Assembly: GCF_014647195.1 (NCBI RefSeq) | Contig: NZ_BMOS01000025.1 | Span: forward strand, 1 to 49,259 | Direction of reading: 5' to 3' | Length of the DNA: 49,259 bases | Source: Oceanobacillus indicireducens | GTDB lineage: Bacteria > Bacillota > Bacilli > Bacillales > Amphibacillaceae | In this document: positions 5,790-15,592 of the stretch, piece after piece | Layout: every line of letters starts with the position of its first letter | Numbering within the stretch: the stretch's first letter is position 1 | Program-made: the position numbers and the translations under genes | The notes under the pieces: generated by a model | The model's input: the letters and a program-made list of their open reading frames with translations, nothing else | Databases searched by the model: none | What the model was told of the DNA's origin: nothing

Positions 5790-7022
5790 ATGAAACGGCG
5801 GGTAGTCATTACTGGTACAGGTGTGATTTCTCCACTTGGTAATGACACAGACACACTTTGGAAAAATATAAAACAAGGTCAATCAGGGATTAAACGATTG
5901 GATTCTGAAAAATTCCGAGATATCAAGACAAAAATCGCCGGCTATATCGAGGATTTTCAAAGTGAAACATATCTTGAACCAAAAGAAGCACGACGTTATG
6001 ATTTATTCACTCAATATGCGTATGCGGCCGCTACCCAGGCGCTTGAAGAATCCGGAATAAACTTGAAAAAGTTAAACAAAGACCGGGCAGGCGTTTATAT
6101 TGGTTCAGGTGCCGGCGGGCTGACAACCTTGCTTGATAATTATAAAACCATGCTTGAAAAAGGATCTAATCGGGTCTCTCCCTTTATGCTGCCTGGCTCC
6201 ATTTCTAATATGGCGAACGGCTTAACCGCTATAAAAACAGGTTTTCGTGGACCGAGTTTCTCCTCCGCTTCTGCGTGTGCAACGAGCAATCATGCGATTG
6301 GAGAAGCTTATCATAACATTGCTCATGGCTATTCCGATGTCATGCTTGCAGGCGGTGCTGAGGCGACCATCCATCCGTTTTACTTTGCAGGTTTTTCAAA
6401 AATGCGTGCGATGTCCACAAAAAATGATGCGCCGGAACAAGCCTCCCAGCCATTTAACAGCAATCGGGACGGCTTTGTCATGTCTGAAGGCGCCGGTGTA
6501 CTGCTGCTTGAAGAATATGAACACGCAAAGCAGCGTGGCGCTAATATTCTCGGTGAAATTATCGGTTATGGGAGCACGACCGATGCCTATCATATTACCG
6601 ATCCCGCACCCCACGGGGCACAGAAGGCAATGCAGCTAGCCATTGAGCGGGCAGGTATTTTACCGGAAGACGTTGATTACATCAGTGCTCACGGAACGAG
6701 CACGCCAGCTGGTGATGTATCCGAAACAACTGCTATTAAAGAAGTTTTTGGAGAACATGCTTATAGGTTGAAAGTTAGTTCTACCAAGTCAATGACGGGC
6801 CACTTGTTCGGAGCGGCGGGTGGCGTAGAAAGTATTGTTACAGTAAAAAGTATGAACGAAAATATTTTTCCGCCAACGATGAATTTACATCAGCCTGATC
6901 CAGATTGTGACTTAGATTATGTACCGAACAAAGCCGTCAAGGGACATATTGAAATTGCTTTATCGAATGGATTTGGTTTTGGCGGACATAATGCCGTCCT
7001 TGTTTTTAAAAAAATGAAATAA
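5790..7022 (+). CDS. Beta-ketoacyl-ACP synthase II (FabF-like)
   Basis: This 410-residue thiolase-fold enzyme condenses an acyl thioester with malonyl-ACP by decarboxylative Claisen chemistry. The KAS-II triad is intact: Cys163 in SASACATSN, His301 in SAHGTSTPAGD and His338 in SMTGHLFGAAGG, with Lys333 before it. The start at 5790 has AAAGGAGG nearby; an in-frame TTG further upstream lacks one. It heads an operon with an acyl-activating enzyme and a thioesterase. Core bacterial fabF normally sits beside fabH or fabD, so this is probably a second, pathway-specific copy. The product is unknown. Confidence 0.88.
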   Translation: MKRRVVITGTGVISPLGNDTDTLWKNIKQGQSGIKRLDSEKFRDIKTKIAGYIEDFQSETYLEPKEARRYDLFTQYAYAAATQALEESGINLKKLNKDRAGVYIGSGAGGLTTLLDNYKTMLEKGSNRVSPFMLPGSISNMANGLTAIKTGFRGPSFSSASACATSNHAIGEAYHNIAHGYSDVMLAGGAEATIHPFYFAGFSKMRAMSTKNDAPEQASQPFNSNRDGFVMSEGAGVLLLEEYEHAKQRGANILGEIIGYGSTTDAYHITDPAPHGAQKAMQLAIERAGILPEDVDYISAHGTSTPAGDVSETTAIKEVFGEHAYRLKVSSTKSMTGHLFGAAGGVESIVTVKSMNENIFPPTMNLHQPDPDCDLDYVPNKAVKGHIEIALSNGFGFGGHNAVLVFKKMK

Positions 7023-7051
7023 ATACATCATTGATTGAGAGGAGATTGTCA

Positions 7052-8773
7052 TTGTCTAAGGCTTTATTAGCAAGTGTTGAAGAAAGAAGAAACAAATTAG
7101 AAAATCGTTTTCCCGTCTGGCCCCGTGATACGTTAGCCAGACATTTTGAAAAAGCGACAAAAGCTTATGCTGAGAAACCTTTTCTATATATTAACGGTGA
7201 AGAGCATCGTTACGGTGATATTTGGGAACGAGCAATCAAGTATGCGAAAGGCTTTATGCAGCTTGGTGTTAAACGCCGCGATCATATCGCTATTTTAATG
7301 GATAATGATGCATCCTTCCCCTCCCTCATGATTGCTGCGTCGATGGTCGGAGCGGTATTTATTCCAATAAATTCAATGCTGACCAAAGGGGAAGTTGAAT
7401 ATATTTTGACCCAGTCAGACGCCAAATACTTAGTTTTACAGGAAAAAGTCAAAGATAAACTGCATGGAAAAGCTGTTAAAGAGCTCATGTCAACACCAAC
7501 GTTTCAAGAAAACAGCGTCCTTGAGAAAGTCATTAGTTTTGAAAAAGTGGGTGCAGAACCTATTGATGAACAGTTCCTGTCCCGGGAAGACTTTTTAAAC
7601 GGAGCAAAGAAGATTTCCGATTCAGAGCTAGACGCACGCTGGGAGCTGTCCCGCTACCCAGATGAAGTAGCAATTATTATGTATACATCAGGTTCTACCG
7701 GAAGTCCTAAAGGGGTTATGTTAACGGATGATATGCTGCTCAGATGCTCGTATGGTACGGTCTTAAGTCGGGCGATAGAGGAAGGAAGAGTGACATTTGC
7801 ACCGCTCCCGTTTTATCATTGTTTTGCGATTATTGAAGCGATTGGTGCCATGTCTTTTGTCGGAGGTTCAGTCGTTTCCGCATTAGGGGCTTCCCCGCTT
7901 AAATCCCTAGAGTTGATGGAGAAGTACCAAGCAAATGATTATCTCTGCGTCCCTTCCACGTTGATGCCAGTTTTAAATCATCCGAGGGTCGGGGAATTCG
8001 ATTTATCGAATTTGTTCGCCATGTGGTGTGGAGCGGCCGCGGCACCCGTATCAGTTTGGCAAAAAGCGCTTGACGTTCTTGGTGTCACTGAAATGATCAC
8101 AGGTTATGGACAAACTGAAGTGGTTTCATCCGGCGTAACTACAGAAATAGGCGATCCTTTAGAACGTATCTCTACCCGAGTCGGTCGTCCTAAACTGAAT
8201 GGCGCGAGCGGTTTACCTGAGTTTAATGGGAGCAGTGTTCAATATAAAACGATTGACCGCGACACAGGTGAGGACTTACCAGACGGCGAAATCGGTGAGC
8301 TTGCTGTTAGAGGTGCTACCGTTACGCATGGTTATTATAAAAAGCCTGAAGAAACAGCTAAAGTCATTGATAAGGATGGTTGGCTCAGAACAGGCGATGT
8401 CGGCAGAATTGATGAAAATGGCTATATCCAAATGCTCGGCAGAAGTAAGGAAATGTTTAAAGTGTCCGGAGAACTTGTCTCACCAAGAGAGGTAGAGATT
8501 GCGATTTCTTATCATCCAGCCGTCGAAGCAGTACAGGTCGTCGGTGTCAGTGATAAAATCACAACTGAAATCGGAGCGGCCTTCATTGAATTAAAAGAAG
8601 GTGAAACCTTAAAACGAAAAGACGTCACCGATTGGTGTGCCGAGCGCTTAGCCAAATTTAAAGTTCCACGTCATGTTTGGTTTATAGAATCCTCAGACTG
8701 GCCAATGACGAGTACCGGTAAAGTGCAAAAGTTCCGTTTGCAAGACATCGCTGAAGAGCGAATCAAAAGATAA
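7052..8773 (+). CDS. Acyl-CoA/acyl-ACP synthetase, ANL superfamily
   Basis: This enzyme of about 573 residues activates a carboxylic acid as an acyl-adenylate and transfers it to CoA or a carrier protein. The AMP-binding P-loop TSGSTGSPKG, the GYGQTE motif, the GWLRTGDVG motif and the C-terminal lysine context STGKVQK are all visible. It most resembles medium- or long-chain fatty acyl-CoA ligases, but substrate cannot be read from sequence alone. TTG at 7052 was chosen because AGGAG lies seven bases upstream; an in-frame TTG at 7031 has no ribosome binding site. It follows the FabF-like gene after 29 bp. Confidence 0.88.
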   Translation: MSKALLASVEERRNKLENRFPVWPRDTLARHFEKATKAYAEKPFLYINGEEHRYGDIWERAIKYAKGFMQLGVKRRDHIAILMDNDASFPSLMIAASMVGAVFIPINSMLTKGEVEYILTQSDAKYLVLQEKVKDKLHGKAVKELMSTPTFQENSVLEKVISFEKVGAEPIDEQFLSREDFLNGAKKISDSELDARWELSRYPDEVAIIMYTSGSTGSPKGVMLTDDMLLRCSYGTVLSRAIEEGRVTFAPLPFYHCFAIIEAIGAMSFVGGSVVSALGASPLKSLELMEKYQANDYLCVPSTLMPVLNHPRVGEFDLSNLFAMWCGAAAAPVSVWQKALDVLGVTEMITGYGQTEVVSSGVTTEIGDPLERISTRVGRPKLNGASGLPEFNGSSVQYKTIDRDTGEDLPDGEIGELAVRGATVTHGYYKKPEETAKVIDKDGWLRTGDVGRIDENGYIQMLGRSKEMFKVSGELVSPREVEIAISYHPAVEAVQVVGVSDKITTEIGAAFIELKEGETLKRKDVTDWCAERLAKFKVPRHVWFIESSDWPMTSTGKVQKFRLQDIAEERIKR

Positions 8774-8812
8774 AGTGGAAAATCAATCAAAAAAAGAAAG
8801 GAGATTTTTATA

Positions 8813-9286
8813 TTGACAGCAAAGTGGCATCAAACAAATTATCGTGTACCCTATAAAGACACAGACCGAATGGGCGTTGTCCATCACGGCAACTATATCA
8901 ACTGGTTTGAAATGGCTCGGACCGAATGTATGCGCCACTACGGTGTGGCCTACAGTCATGTGGAAGAAAGGGGCTTCTTACTCCCGGTTCTTGGGGTCGA
9001 ATGCGATTATAAACAATCGGCGACATTCGATGACTGTATTGCGATTTACACAAAAATCACTGACTATTCACCTATCAAACTCACATTTGCTTATGAGGCC
9101 CGGAAAATATCAGAAGAGAATTTCACCACAACACATAATCAAATCGTTATTGAACCTACAGGTGAACTCATTACTTCAGGTATCACAAAACATATGTGGG
9201 TTAATCAAGACTTCAAGCCAACGCGGCTCGAGCGATCTGCGCCTGATTTATACCGTGTTCTCGAGAAGTTTGGAGAGAAAGAGTAA
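8813..9286 (+). CDS. Acyl-CoA thioesterase, 4HBT/YbgC-FadM type
   Basis: This 157-residue hotdog-fold protein hydrolyses acyl thioesters. The family signature is clear near the N-terminus: DTDRMGVVHHGNYINWFE, with the catalytic Asp and the HHGNY loop. It resembles B. subtilis YneP, which lies some genes away in the same chromosomal region. The start is TTG at 8813 with AAAGGAG nine bases upstream. It is the last gene of the operon, 39 bp after the ligase, and is followed by a strong terminator. It probably releases the acid made or loaded by the two upstream enzymes. Confidence 0.88.
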   Translation: MTAKWHQTNYRVPYKDTDRMGVVHHGNYINWFEMARTECMRHYGVAYSHVEERGFLLPVLGVECDYKQSATFDDCIAIYTKITDYSPIKLTFAYEARKISEENFTTTHNQIVIEPTGELITSGITKHMWVNQDFKPTRLERSAPDLYRVLEKFGEKE

Positions 9287-9345
9287 GTACACGTGCAGTT
9301 GTTCGTTGAAAACCATTGAAAACTCTAATCTTACGTGAAAATTTA

Positions 9346-9388
9346 CCGTCTGAAATCCATTTTAATTTATCGATTTCAGACGGCTTTT
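9346..9388 (+). terminator. Terminator of the fabF/ligase/thioesterase operon
   Basis: CCGTCTGAAATC (9346-9357) and GATTTCAGACGG (9372-9383) form a 12-bp perfect stem followed by CTTTTAT. Confidence 0.92.
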
Positions 9389-9451
9389 ATACTAAAGAGG
9401 TTCATCTGGTTATAAACATCTATTCAACCTTGCAATAGATAAAAAATATAA

Positions 9452-9901
9452 TTATGGGTAGGAAAAAAATATTTGATTATTGATCAATTTGTTATTTTTA
9501 ACTGATAACCAGCCATAGTCATTCAAACGATTGTTTATGACAAAATAAAATCCTGGTGAATTACGAAGGATTGGAAAGAAGAATTCCTCTGCTTCTTGAA
9601 TGGATGAACAAGTTAGTTCAATATGATGACCATCCTCATAGATCGTCAAACTTTTTCCTTCCCAAAAAATCTGTATGTATTTATCCTTCTTTTCTATGTT
9701 TACGTCATCGGTTAAGCTGCGCAGGTAAGCTGCCACAAGTGATAATTGGAGTGGTTCAATGACATAATTATATTGTAACTGCAAATAGGTAAGCCTTGGG
9801 CATTCTTTAAACTCTTTGAAAAAACGGAAAAGAACACTTGTCTTATAGAAATAATGTACGGCTATCTCGGATTTAACAGAAAAAATAGAATACGTATACA
9901 T
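9452..9901 (-). CDS. sirA: SirA, sporulation inhibitor of DNA replication
   Basis: This 149-residue protein matches SirA (YneE): the N-terminal segment MYTYSIFSVKSEIAVHYFYKT followed by LFRFF, and a conserved C-terminus LNDYGWLSVK. SirA is made under Spo0A control at the start of sporulation, binds domain I of DnaA and prevents new rounds of replication. The ATG at 9901 was chosen over one three codons upstream because AAAGGAG lies eight bases before it. It follows tkt in the conserved order, but a terminator separates the two. A clear Spo0A box was not identified. Confidence 0.88.
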   Translation of the reverse strand: MYTYSIFSVKSEIAVHYFYKTSVLFRFFKEFKECPRLTYLQLQYNYVIEPLQLSLVAAYLRSLTDDVNIEKKDKYIQIFWEGKSLTIYEDGHHIELTCSSIQEAEEFFFPILRNSPGFYFVINNRLNDYGWLSVKNNKLINNQIFFSYP

Positions 9902-9991
9902 GGAAAGCACTCCTTTTTCATTCCATTATACGTATTCCGCGATACGATTACTGTCATATTCTGTTATAAATTCCCACTAGTTTTGTCGATT

Positions 9992-10029
9992 AAAAAATTG
10001 GCCTCTAAAACATTCGCGTTTTAGAGGCC
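9992..10029 (-). terminator. Terminator of tkt
   Basis: GGCCTCTAAAAC (10000-10011) pairs with GTTTTAGAGGCC (10018-10029). The preceding A-run at 9992-9997 gives a U-tract on the minus strand. Confidence 0.9.
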
Positions 10030-10057
10030 TGCTCTTCTTTTGAAAATCTAGCTAATC

Positions 10058-12058
10058 TTAGTTATTAACAAGTTTTTCAGTTAGTTGTACGACATTTTCA
10101 ACAGTGAATCCAAACTCTGCTACAACTTTATCTCCTGGGGCTGATGCACCAAAGCGATCGATCGCAAGAATGTCACCTTCTGTACCTATGTAGCGGTCCC
10201 ACCCGAAGGATGCACCCATTTCGATACCTAGACGCTTCGTAACATTCTTAGGCAGTACACTATTCTTATATGCTTCGTCTTGTTTGTTAAAGCGATCCCA
10301 TGATGGCATGCTTACTACGGAGACGTCAATTCCTTTTTCTTTCAGCGCTTTTTGTGCTTCTACAGCGAGTTGTACTTCAGAACCAGTTGCTAGCAGTAAA
10401 GCATCCGCTGTTTCTTTCTCAGCTGGACTTACAATGTATGCACCCTTCTTCACGCCTTCATAAGCTTTCTGGACTGTACCAGGAAGGGTCGGTAGGTTCT
10501 GTCTAGTAAGAACAAGTGCTGTCGGCTCATCTTTAGATTCTAACGCAAGTCTCCATGCTGCAGCAGTTTCATTCGCATCTGCTGGACGGATTAAGGAAAG
10601 GCCAGGCATTGCACGTAATGCAGCAAGATGTTCAACCGGTTCGTGAGTCGGACCATCTTCCCCTACCGCAATCGAGTCATGCGTAAACACATATGTTACC
10701 GGTGTCTTCATGATCGAAGCTAGACGAATGGATGGGCGTAAGTAGTCACTGAACACAAAGAACGTTCCGCCATAAACTTTCAAACCGCCATGAAGTGCCA
10801 TACCGTTTAAGGCAGCACCCATTGCGTGTTCACGAACACCAAACCAGATGTTGCGCCCTGCATAATCTGCTTTTGTGAAGTCACCTTCATCGTTCATCAT
10901 TGTTTTGTTCGAACCTGCCAAGTCTGCACTACCACCGAAGAAAGTAGGTACTGCTTTAGCGATTGCGTTTAACACTTCACCAGAGGATGCACGAGTTGCA
11001 AGAGAGCTTCCTTCTTCAAATACAGGAATCGCTTCTTCCCAATTAACTGGAAGTTCACCTTTGATAGCTTGTTCCAATTGTTCTGCTTCTTCCGGATATT
11101 TTTCTTTGTAAGTAGCGAATTGGTCATTCCAAGCATCTTCTGCTTTCTTGCCATTATCTTGAATTTTCTCTTTGAAATCAGCGTACACTTCTTCTGGTAC
11201 GTTGAATTCTTCGTGAGCCCATTTGTAATATTCTTTTGTAAGTGTTACTTCATCTTTACCTAATGGCGCTCCGTGGGAAGCTGCTGAGTTTGATTTGTTT
11301 GGTGAGCCGTATCCGATAATTGTTTTTACTTCGATTAATGTTGGTTGATCAGTGTTTGCTTGCGCTTCCTTAATGGCTGCACGGAGAGCATCTACATCAT
11401 TACCATCTTCCACACGAATTACTTGCCAACCGTATGCTTTGAAACGACTTTCTGTATCCTCTGAGAAGGAACGATCAAGTTCACCATCTAGAGAAATATC
11501 ATTCGAATCATATAGAGCAATTAGCTTACCTAAGCCAAGGTGGCCCGCTAAGGAAGCTGCTTCATGGGAAATACCTTCCATCAAGTCACCGTCACTCACC
11601 AGTGCATATGTGTAATGATCGATGATGGATGCATCTTCTTTATTAAATCTTGCCGCAAGATGTGCTTCTGCCATTGCCATTCCAACAGACATTGCAATAC
11701 CTTGTCCAAGTGGTCCAGTAGTTGCTTCTACACCGTCTGTATCGAGAACCTCCGGATGTCCAGGTGTCCGGGAATTCCATTGACGGAAGTTTTTAAGATC
11801 ATCAATTGTAACATCATAGCCTGAAAGATGTAATAGGCTGTATAACAGCATAGAACCGTGTCCTGCAGATAAAACAAAACGGTCACGATTAAACCATTTT
11901 GAGTTTTTTGGGTTATGATTCATAAAATCAGTCCATAGCGTGTAGGCCATAGGTGCAGCACCCATCGGTAGACCCGGGTGGCCAGAATTGGCTTTCTCAA
12001 TCGCATCAATTGAAAGTGTGCGGATCGTATTGATCGATAGTTGTTCAATATTAGACAT
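10058..12058 (-). CDS. tkt: Transketolase
   Basis: This 666-residue thiamine-diphosphate enzyme has the full three-domain length. It moves two-carbon ketol units between sugar phosphates in the non-oxidative pentose phosphate pathway. The ThDP motif is visible as SDGDLMEG with the closing Asn in ALYDSNDIS. The transketolase signature [14 protein letters not shown] and the [22 protein letters not shown] segment of the pyrimidine domain are present. The start at 12058 has AAAGGAG. A sigma-A promoter is visible upstream (12104-12132). The order tkt-ynzC-yneB-lexA matches B. subtilis. Confidence 0.97.
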   Translation of the reverse strand: MSNIEQLSINTIRTLSIDAIEKANSGHPGLPMGAAPMAYTLWTDFMNHNPKNSKWFNRDRFVLSAGHGSMLLYSLLHLSGYDVTIDDLKNFRQWNSRTPGHPEVLDTDGVEATTGPLGQGIAMSVGMAMAEAHLAARFNKEDASIIDHYTYALVSDGDLMEGISHEAASLAGHLGLGKLIALYDSNDISLDGELDRSFSEDTESRFKAYGWQVIRVEDGNDVDALRAAIKEAQANTDQPTLIEVKTIIGYGSPNKSNSAASHGAPLGKDEVTLTKEYYKWAHEEFNVPEEVYADFKEKIQDNGKKAEDAWNDQFATYKEKYPEEAEQLEQAIKGELPVNWEEAIPVFEEGSSLATRASSGEVLNAIAKAVPTFFGGSADLAGSNKTMMNDEGDFTKADYAGRNIWFGVREHAMGAALNGMALHGGLKVYGGTFFVFSDYLRPSIRLASIMKTPVTYVFTHDSIAVGEDGPTHEPVEHLAALRAMPGLSLIRPADANETAAAWRLALESKDEPTALVLTRQNLPTLPGTVQKAYEGVKKGAYIVSPAEKETADALLLATGSEVQLAVEAQKALKEKGIDVSVVSMPSWDRFNKQDEAYKNSVLPKNVTKRLGIEMGASFGWDRYIGTEGDILAIDRFGASAPGDKVVAEFGFTVENVVQLTEKLVNN

Positions 12059-12103
12059 AATTATCTCCTTTCAAAGTTCCACAATAATATGTATCTATTT
12101 TCT

Positions 12104-12132
12104 ATTCTATAATGAATGTGCAAACTTCACAA
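12104..12132 (-). promoter_or_regulatory. Sigma-A promoter of tkt
   Basis: On the minus strand TTGTGA (plus 12127-12132) and TAGAAT (plus 12104-12109) are spaced by 17 bp, about 45 bases before the tkt start codon. Confidence 0.6.
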
Positions 12133-12159
12133 GCGAATTAAGTCGAATGCCCAAACAAA

Positions 12160-12390
12160 TTAGTGCTTTTCATTTCTTTTTTGCATATCTTTCACCTTTA
12201 GTGGAGTGACGTCATTACCTGCTGGATCAATAACTTTAAGGGTTTTCAGTTGGTTTGTAAATGAACCGCGGATGTTTTGTAAATATTCTTCGCGGAGTTG
12301 TTTTTGCTCGGATTTTTCCTCATCGGTTAGGGAGGATTTTTTTGCTTTTTTTGCTAGCTCGTTAATCCGCGCAAGTTTTTCTTTTGATAA
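12160..12390 (-). CDS. ynzC: YnzC, DUF896 family protein
   Basis: This 76-residue protein matches the DUF896/UPF0291 family: an N-terminal helical hairpin ([18 protein letters not shown], then [18 protein letters not shown]) and a C-terminal [11 protein letters not shown] segment. B. subtilis YnzC belongs to the SOS-induced yneA-yneB-ynzC operon, but its role is unknown. The ATG at 12390 was chosen because GGAGG precedes it by seven bases. The stretch 12391-12540 between it and yneB holds no other gene. Confidence 0.9.
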   Translation of the reverse strand, partial: LSKEKLARINELAKKAKKSSLTDEEKSEQKQLREEYLQNIRGSFTNQLKTLKVIDPAGNDVTPLKVKDMQKRNEKH

Positions 12391-12540
12391 CATATATGTA
12401 CCTCCTCTTACAGTTTCCATGAAGGATTAATGCAGGTTGTATCTAACATGTAATAATACCCTACTTTGTACAATAATAACCGTAATTATTTGTAGTATTA
12501 TTATTGTTTTTCACATTTATTTATAAAGCATAAAACAAAA

Positions 12541-12563
12541 AAAGACAAGCAATACAACTTGTC

Positions 12564-12564
<1 letters not shown>
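12541..12564 (-). terminator. Hairpin at the yneB 3' end
   Basis: AGACAAG (12543-12549) pairs with CTTGTCT (12558-12564) and is followed on the minus strand by a U-tract. It overlaps the yneB stop codon. It would attenuate readthrough from the SOS promoter into ynzC. Confidence 0.65.
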
Positions 12565-13362
<798 letters not shown>

Positions 13363-13384
13363 AGTTAAATCCCTCCACTTTTTT

Positions 13385-13398
13385 AGAACTTTTGTTCT
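13385..13398. promoter_or_regulatory. LexA box 1 (mini-yneA side)
   Basis: AGAACTTTTGTTCT has a perfect GAAC-N4-GTTC core and lies at the expected transcription start of the minus-strand promoter for the small membrane gene. Confidence 0.88.
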
Positions 13399-13405
13399 AG
13401 AACGT

Positions 13406-13434
13406 ATTATCGCACGAACAAGTGGTCCTGTCAA
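13406..13434 (-). promoter_or_regulatory. Sigma-A promoter of the mini-yneA/yneB operon with embedded LexA box 2
   Basis: On the minus strand TTGACA (plus 13429-13434) and GATAAT (plus 13406-13411) are spaced by 17 bp. The imperfect LexA box CGAACAAGTGGTCC (13415-13428) fills the spacer, so LexA binding would block RNA polymerase directly. Confidence 0.85.
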
Positions 13435-13443
13435 CAGTTTTTT

Positions 13444-13483
13444 CGAACGAACGTTTGCATAATCTTTCTTACGATGGTAAACT
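13444..13483 (+). promoter_or_regulatory. lexA promoter with LexA box 3
   Basis: TTGCAT (13455-13460) and TAAACT (13478-13483) are separated by 17 bp. CGAACGAACGTTTG (13444-13457) is one base from the CGAAC-N4-GTTCG consensus and overlaps the -35 hexamer, consistent with autorepression. Confidence 0.8.
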
Positions 13484-13519
13484 AGTAATAATAAATCCTA
13501 TGTAAGAGGTGATAAATAG

Positions 13520-14143
13520 ATGACAAAAGTTTCTAAAAGACAACAGATGATTTTAGATTTTATAAAAAAAGAAGTTCATGCAAAAGGTTATCCACCATCC
13601 GTTCGAGAAATCGCTGTGGCTGTCGGACTTGCATCGAGTTCAACCGTTCATGGACACTTGGAAAGATTAGAAGCAAAAGGGTTTATCCGTCGTGACCCGA
13701 CTAAGCCAAGGGCCATTGAAATATTAGATCAAGACGGTGAAGGGAATATTCCGAAAAATACAGCTCGTTATGCTCCAGTAATCGGTAAGGTTACTGCTGG
13801 AATACCCATTACCGCTGTTGAAAATATCGAGGAGTATGTCCCTGTGCCGAGTTCACATGCGAGCCCGGATGATAATTTATTTATCCTTGTCATTGAAGGT
13901 GAAAGTATGATTGAAGCTGGTATTCTTGAAGGTGACATGGTCATTGTAAAACAGCAGAACACGGCTAATAATGGAGATATCGTTGTAGCGATGACAGATG
14001 ATGACGAGGCAACGGTGAAGCGTTTCTTTAAAGAAGAAAAAATGATTCGCTTGCAACCAGAAAACGCTACAATGGAACCATTATTTTATGAAAAGGTTAG
14101 TATTTTAGGTAAAGTAATCGGATTATACAGAGATATTCATTAA
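13520..14143 (+). CDS. lexA: LexA repressor
   Basis: This 207-residue SOS repressor has an N-terminal winged helix (residues 1-70, with [20 protein letters not shown]) and a C-terminal S24 protease domain. The self-cleavage site Ala93-Gly94 ([10 protein letters not shown]), the catalytic Ser129 (GESM) and Lys167 (EATVKRFF) are visible. RecA filaments stimulate self-cleavage and so induce the regulon, which in this window includes lexA itself, the mini-yneA/yneB operon, the YolD-like gene and recA. The start at 13520 has AGAGGTGA upstream. Confidence 0.98.
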   Translation: MTKVSKRQQMILDFIKKEVHAKGYPPSVREIAVAVGLASSSTVHGHLERLEAKGFIRRDPTKPRAIEILDQDGEGNIPKNTARYAPVIGKVTAGIPITAVENIEEYVPVPSSHASPDDNLFILVIEGESMIEAGILEGDMVIVKQQNTANNGDIVVAMTDDDEATVKRFFKEEKMIRLQPENATMEPLFYEKVSILGKVIGLYRDIH

Positions 14144-14186
14144 AAAACATCTGATCTTCGCATTCGGTGCAAAGATCAGATGTTTT
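14144..14186. terminator. Bidirectional terminator between lexA and glnA
   Basis: AAAACATCTGATCTT and AAGATCAGATGTTTT form a 15-bp perfect stem between the convergent lexA and glnA genes. Confidence 0.92.
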
Positions 14187-14196
14187 GTTTACAAGA

Positions 14197-15534
14197 TTAA
14201 TAGGATGTTAAATATTGTTCGCGCTCCCAAGGATGAACTGTATTATTAAACATTTGCCACTCATATTCTTTTGCTTCCACATAATTTTGATAGAGATGTT
14301 TTCCTAGTGCCTGAATAATGACAGGGTCTTTTTCCATCTCATCAAGCGCTTCTTTCAATGTGGCTGGTAAATCTTTCACTCCATTTTCTATTCTTTCTTT
14401 TTTCGTCATTGCATAAATGTTCTGGTCAACTGCTTGTGGTGGTTGTAATTTATGTTCGATCCCGTCTAGGCCTGAAGCAAGCAAGACAGAAAGTGCCAAA
14501 TATGGATTTGATGCCGGATCCACACTTCTTACTTCAACACGTGTACTCACACCTCTTGAACTTGGTATCCGTAATAACGGACTCCGGTTCGAACTGGACC
14601 AAGCTACATAACAAGGTGCTTGGTAACCTGGTACGAGCCGTTTATATGAGTTTACAATTGGGTTTGTCACTGCAGTGAAGTTAGTTGCATGTTCCAGAAG
14701 CCCAGCGATAAATTGGCTAGCTATATCCGTCAATTGGCGTTCACTTGCTTCATCAAAAAACATATTTTCACCGTCTTTAAACAAGGACATGTTGACATGC
14801 ATCCCTGATCCGTCTACACCAAATAGTGGTTTCGGCATAAATGTCGCGTGCAGATTATGTCTTCTTGCGACCGTTTTAACGACAAGCTTAAACGTTTGGA
14901 TATCGTCCGCGTGACGAACAGCATCCGAGTATTCAAAGTCAATTTCATGTTGTCCTGGTGCACCCTCATGGTGTGATGCTTCAATTTTAAAGCCCATTTC
15001 TTCCAGTTCCAGAACAATATCCCGCCTGCAGTTTTCCCCAAGATCTGTTGGGGCAAGATCGAAATAACCACCATGGTCATTCAATTCAAGAATTGGTTCA
15101 CCTTTTTCATTCAGCTTAAATAAAAAGAATTCCGGTTCGGTACCGATATTAAATGTATCAAATCCGAGCTCTTCCATCCGTTTCAAATTTCTTTTTAAAA
15201 TATAACGGGGACATCCCGAAAACGGTGTTCCATCCGCATTGTAAATATCACAGATGAAACGGGCTACTTTTCCTTTATCAGATGTCCAAGGAAATACAAC
15301 AAAGGAATCTAAGTCCGGATATAAATACATGTCTGATTCCTCAATACGCACGAACCCTTCGATTGAAGAACCATCAAACATCATCTTATTGTTTAACGCT
15401 TTATCCAATTGACTGAGTGGTATCTCCACATTTTTAATTGTTCCAAGAATATCGGTAAATTGCAGTCTAATAAAGCGGACATTTTCCTCTTTAATCTTTT
15501 CTTTGATCGTTTCCTTTGTAATTTCGGTTCCCAA
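14197..15534 (-). CDS. glnA: Glutamine synthetase, type I alpha
   Basis: This 445-residue enzyme makes glutamine from glutamate, ammonia and ATP. Visible family motifs are [21 protein letters not shown] near residue 55, PEFFLF, the glutamate-site loop [12 protein letters not shown], and NRSPLLRIP. In Bacillus the feedback-inhibited enzyme also controls the repressors GlnR and TnrA. The start is TTG at 15534 with GGAGGAG upstream. GlnR is normally encoded directly upstream of glnA, but here only 58 bp separate glnA from ynbB and no glnR is present. I see no TGTNA-N7-TNACA operator in the gap. Confidence 0.97.
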   Translation of the reverse strand: MGTEITKETIKEKIKEENVRFIRLQFTDILGTIKNVEIPLSQLDKALNNKMMFDGSSIEGFVRIEESDMYLYPDLDSFVVFPWTSDKGKVARFICDIYNADGTPFSGCPRYILKRNLKRMEELGFDTFNIGTEPEFFLFKLNEKGEPILELNDHGGYFDLAPTDLGENCRRDIVLELEEMGFKIEASHHEGAPGQHEIDFEYSDAVRHADDIQTFKLVVKTVARRHNLHATFMPKPLFGVDGSGMHVNMSLFKDGENMFFDEASERQLTDIASQFIAGLLEHATNFTAVTNPIVNSYKRLVPGYQAPCYVAWSSSNRSPLLRIPSSRGVSTRVEVRSVDPASNPYLALSVLLASGLDGIEHKLQPPQAVDQNIYAMTKKERIENGVKDLPATLKEALDEMEKDPVIIQALGKHLYQNYVEAKEYEWQMFNNTVHPWEREQYLTSY

Positions 15535-15592
15535 CTAAATCTCCTCCAACTATTAGTTTGGATGTTAATCTCCACCCAAATATTACTATACC

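Noticed and set aside
5624-5854. Minus-strand frame opposite the fabF-like start
   Set aside because: It begins inside the fabF-like gene on the opposite strand and runs through its promoter region, with no ribosome binding site and no recognisable domain.
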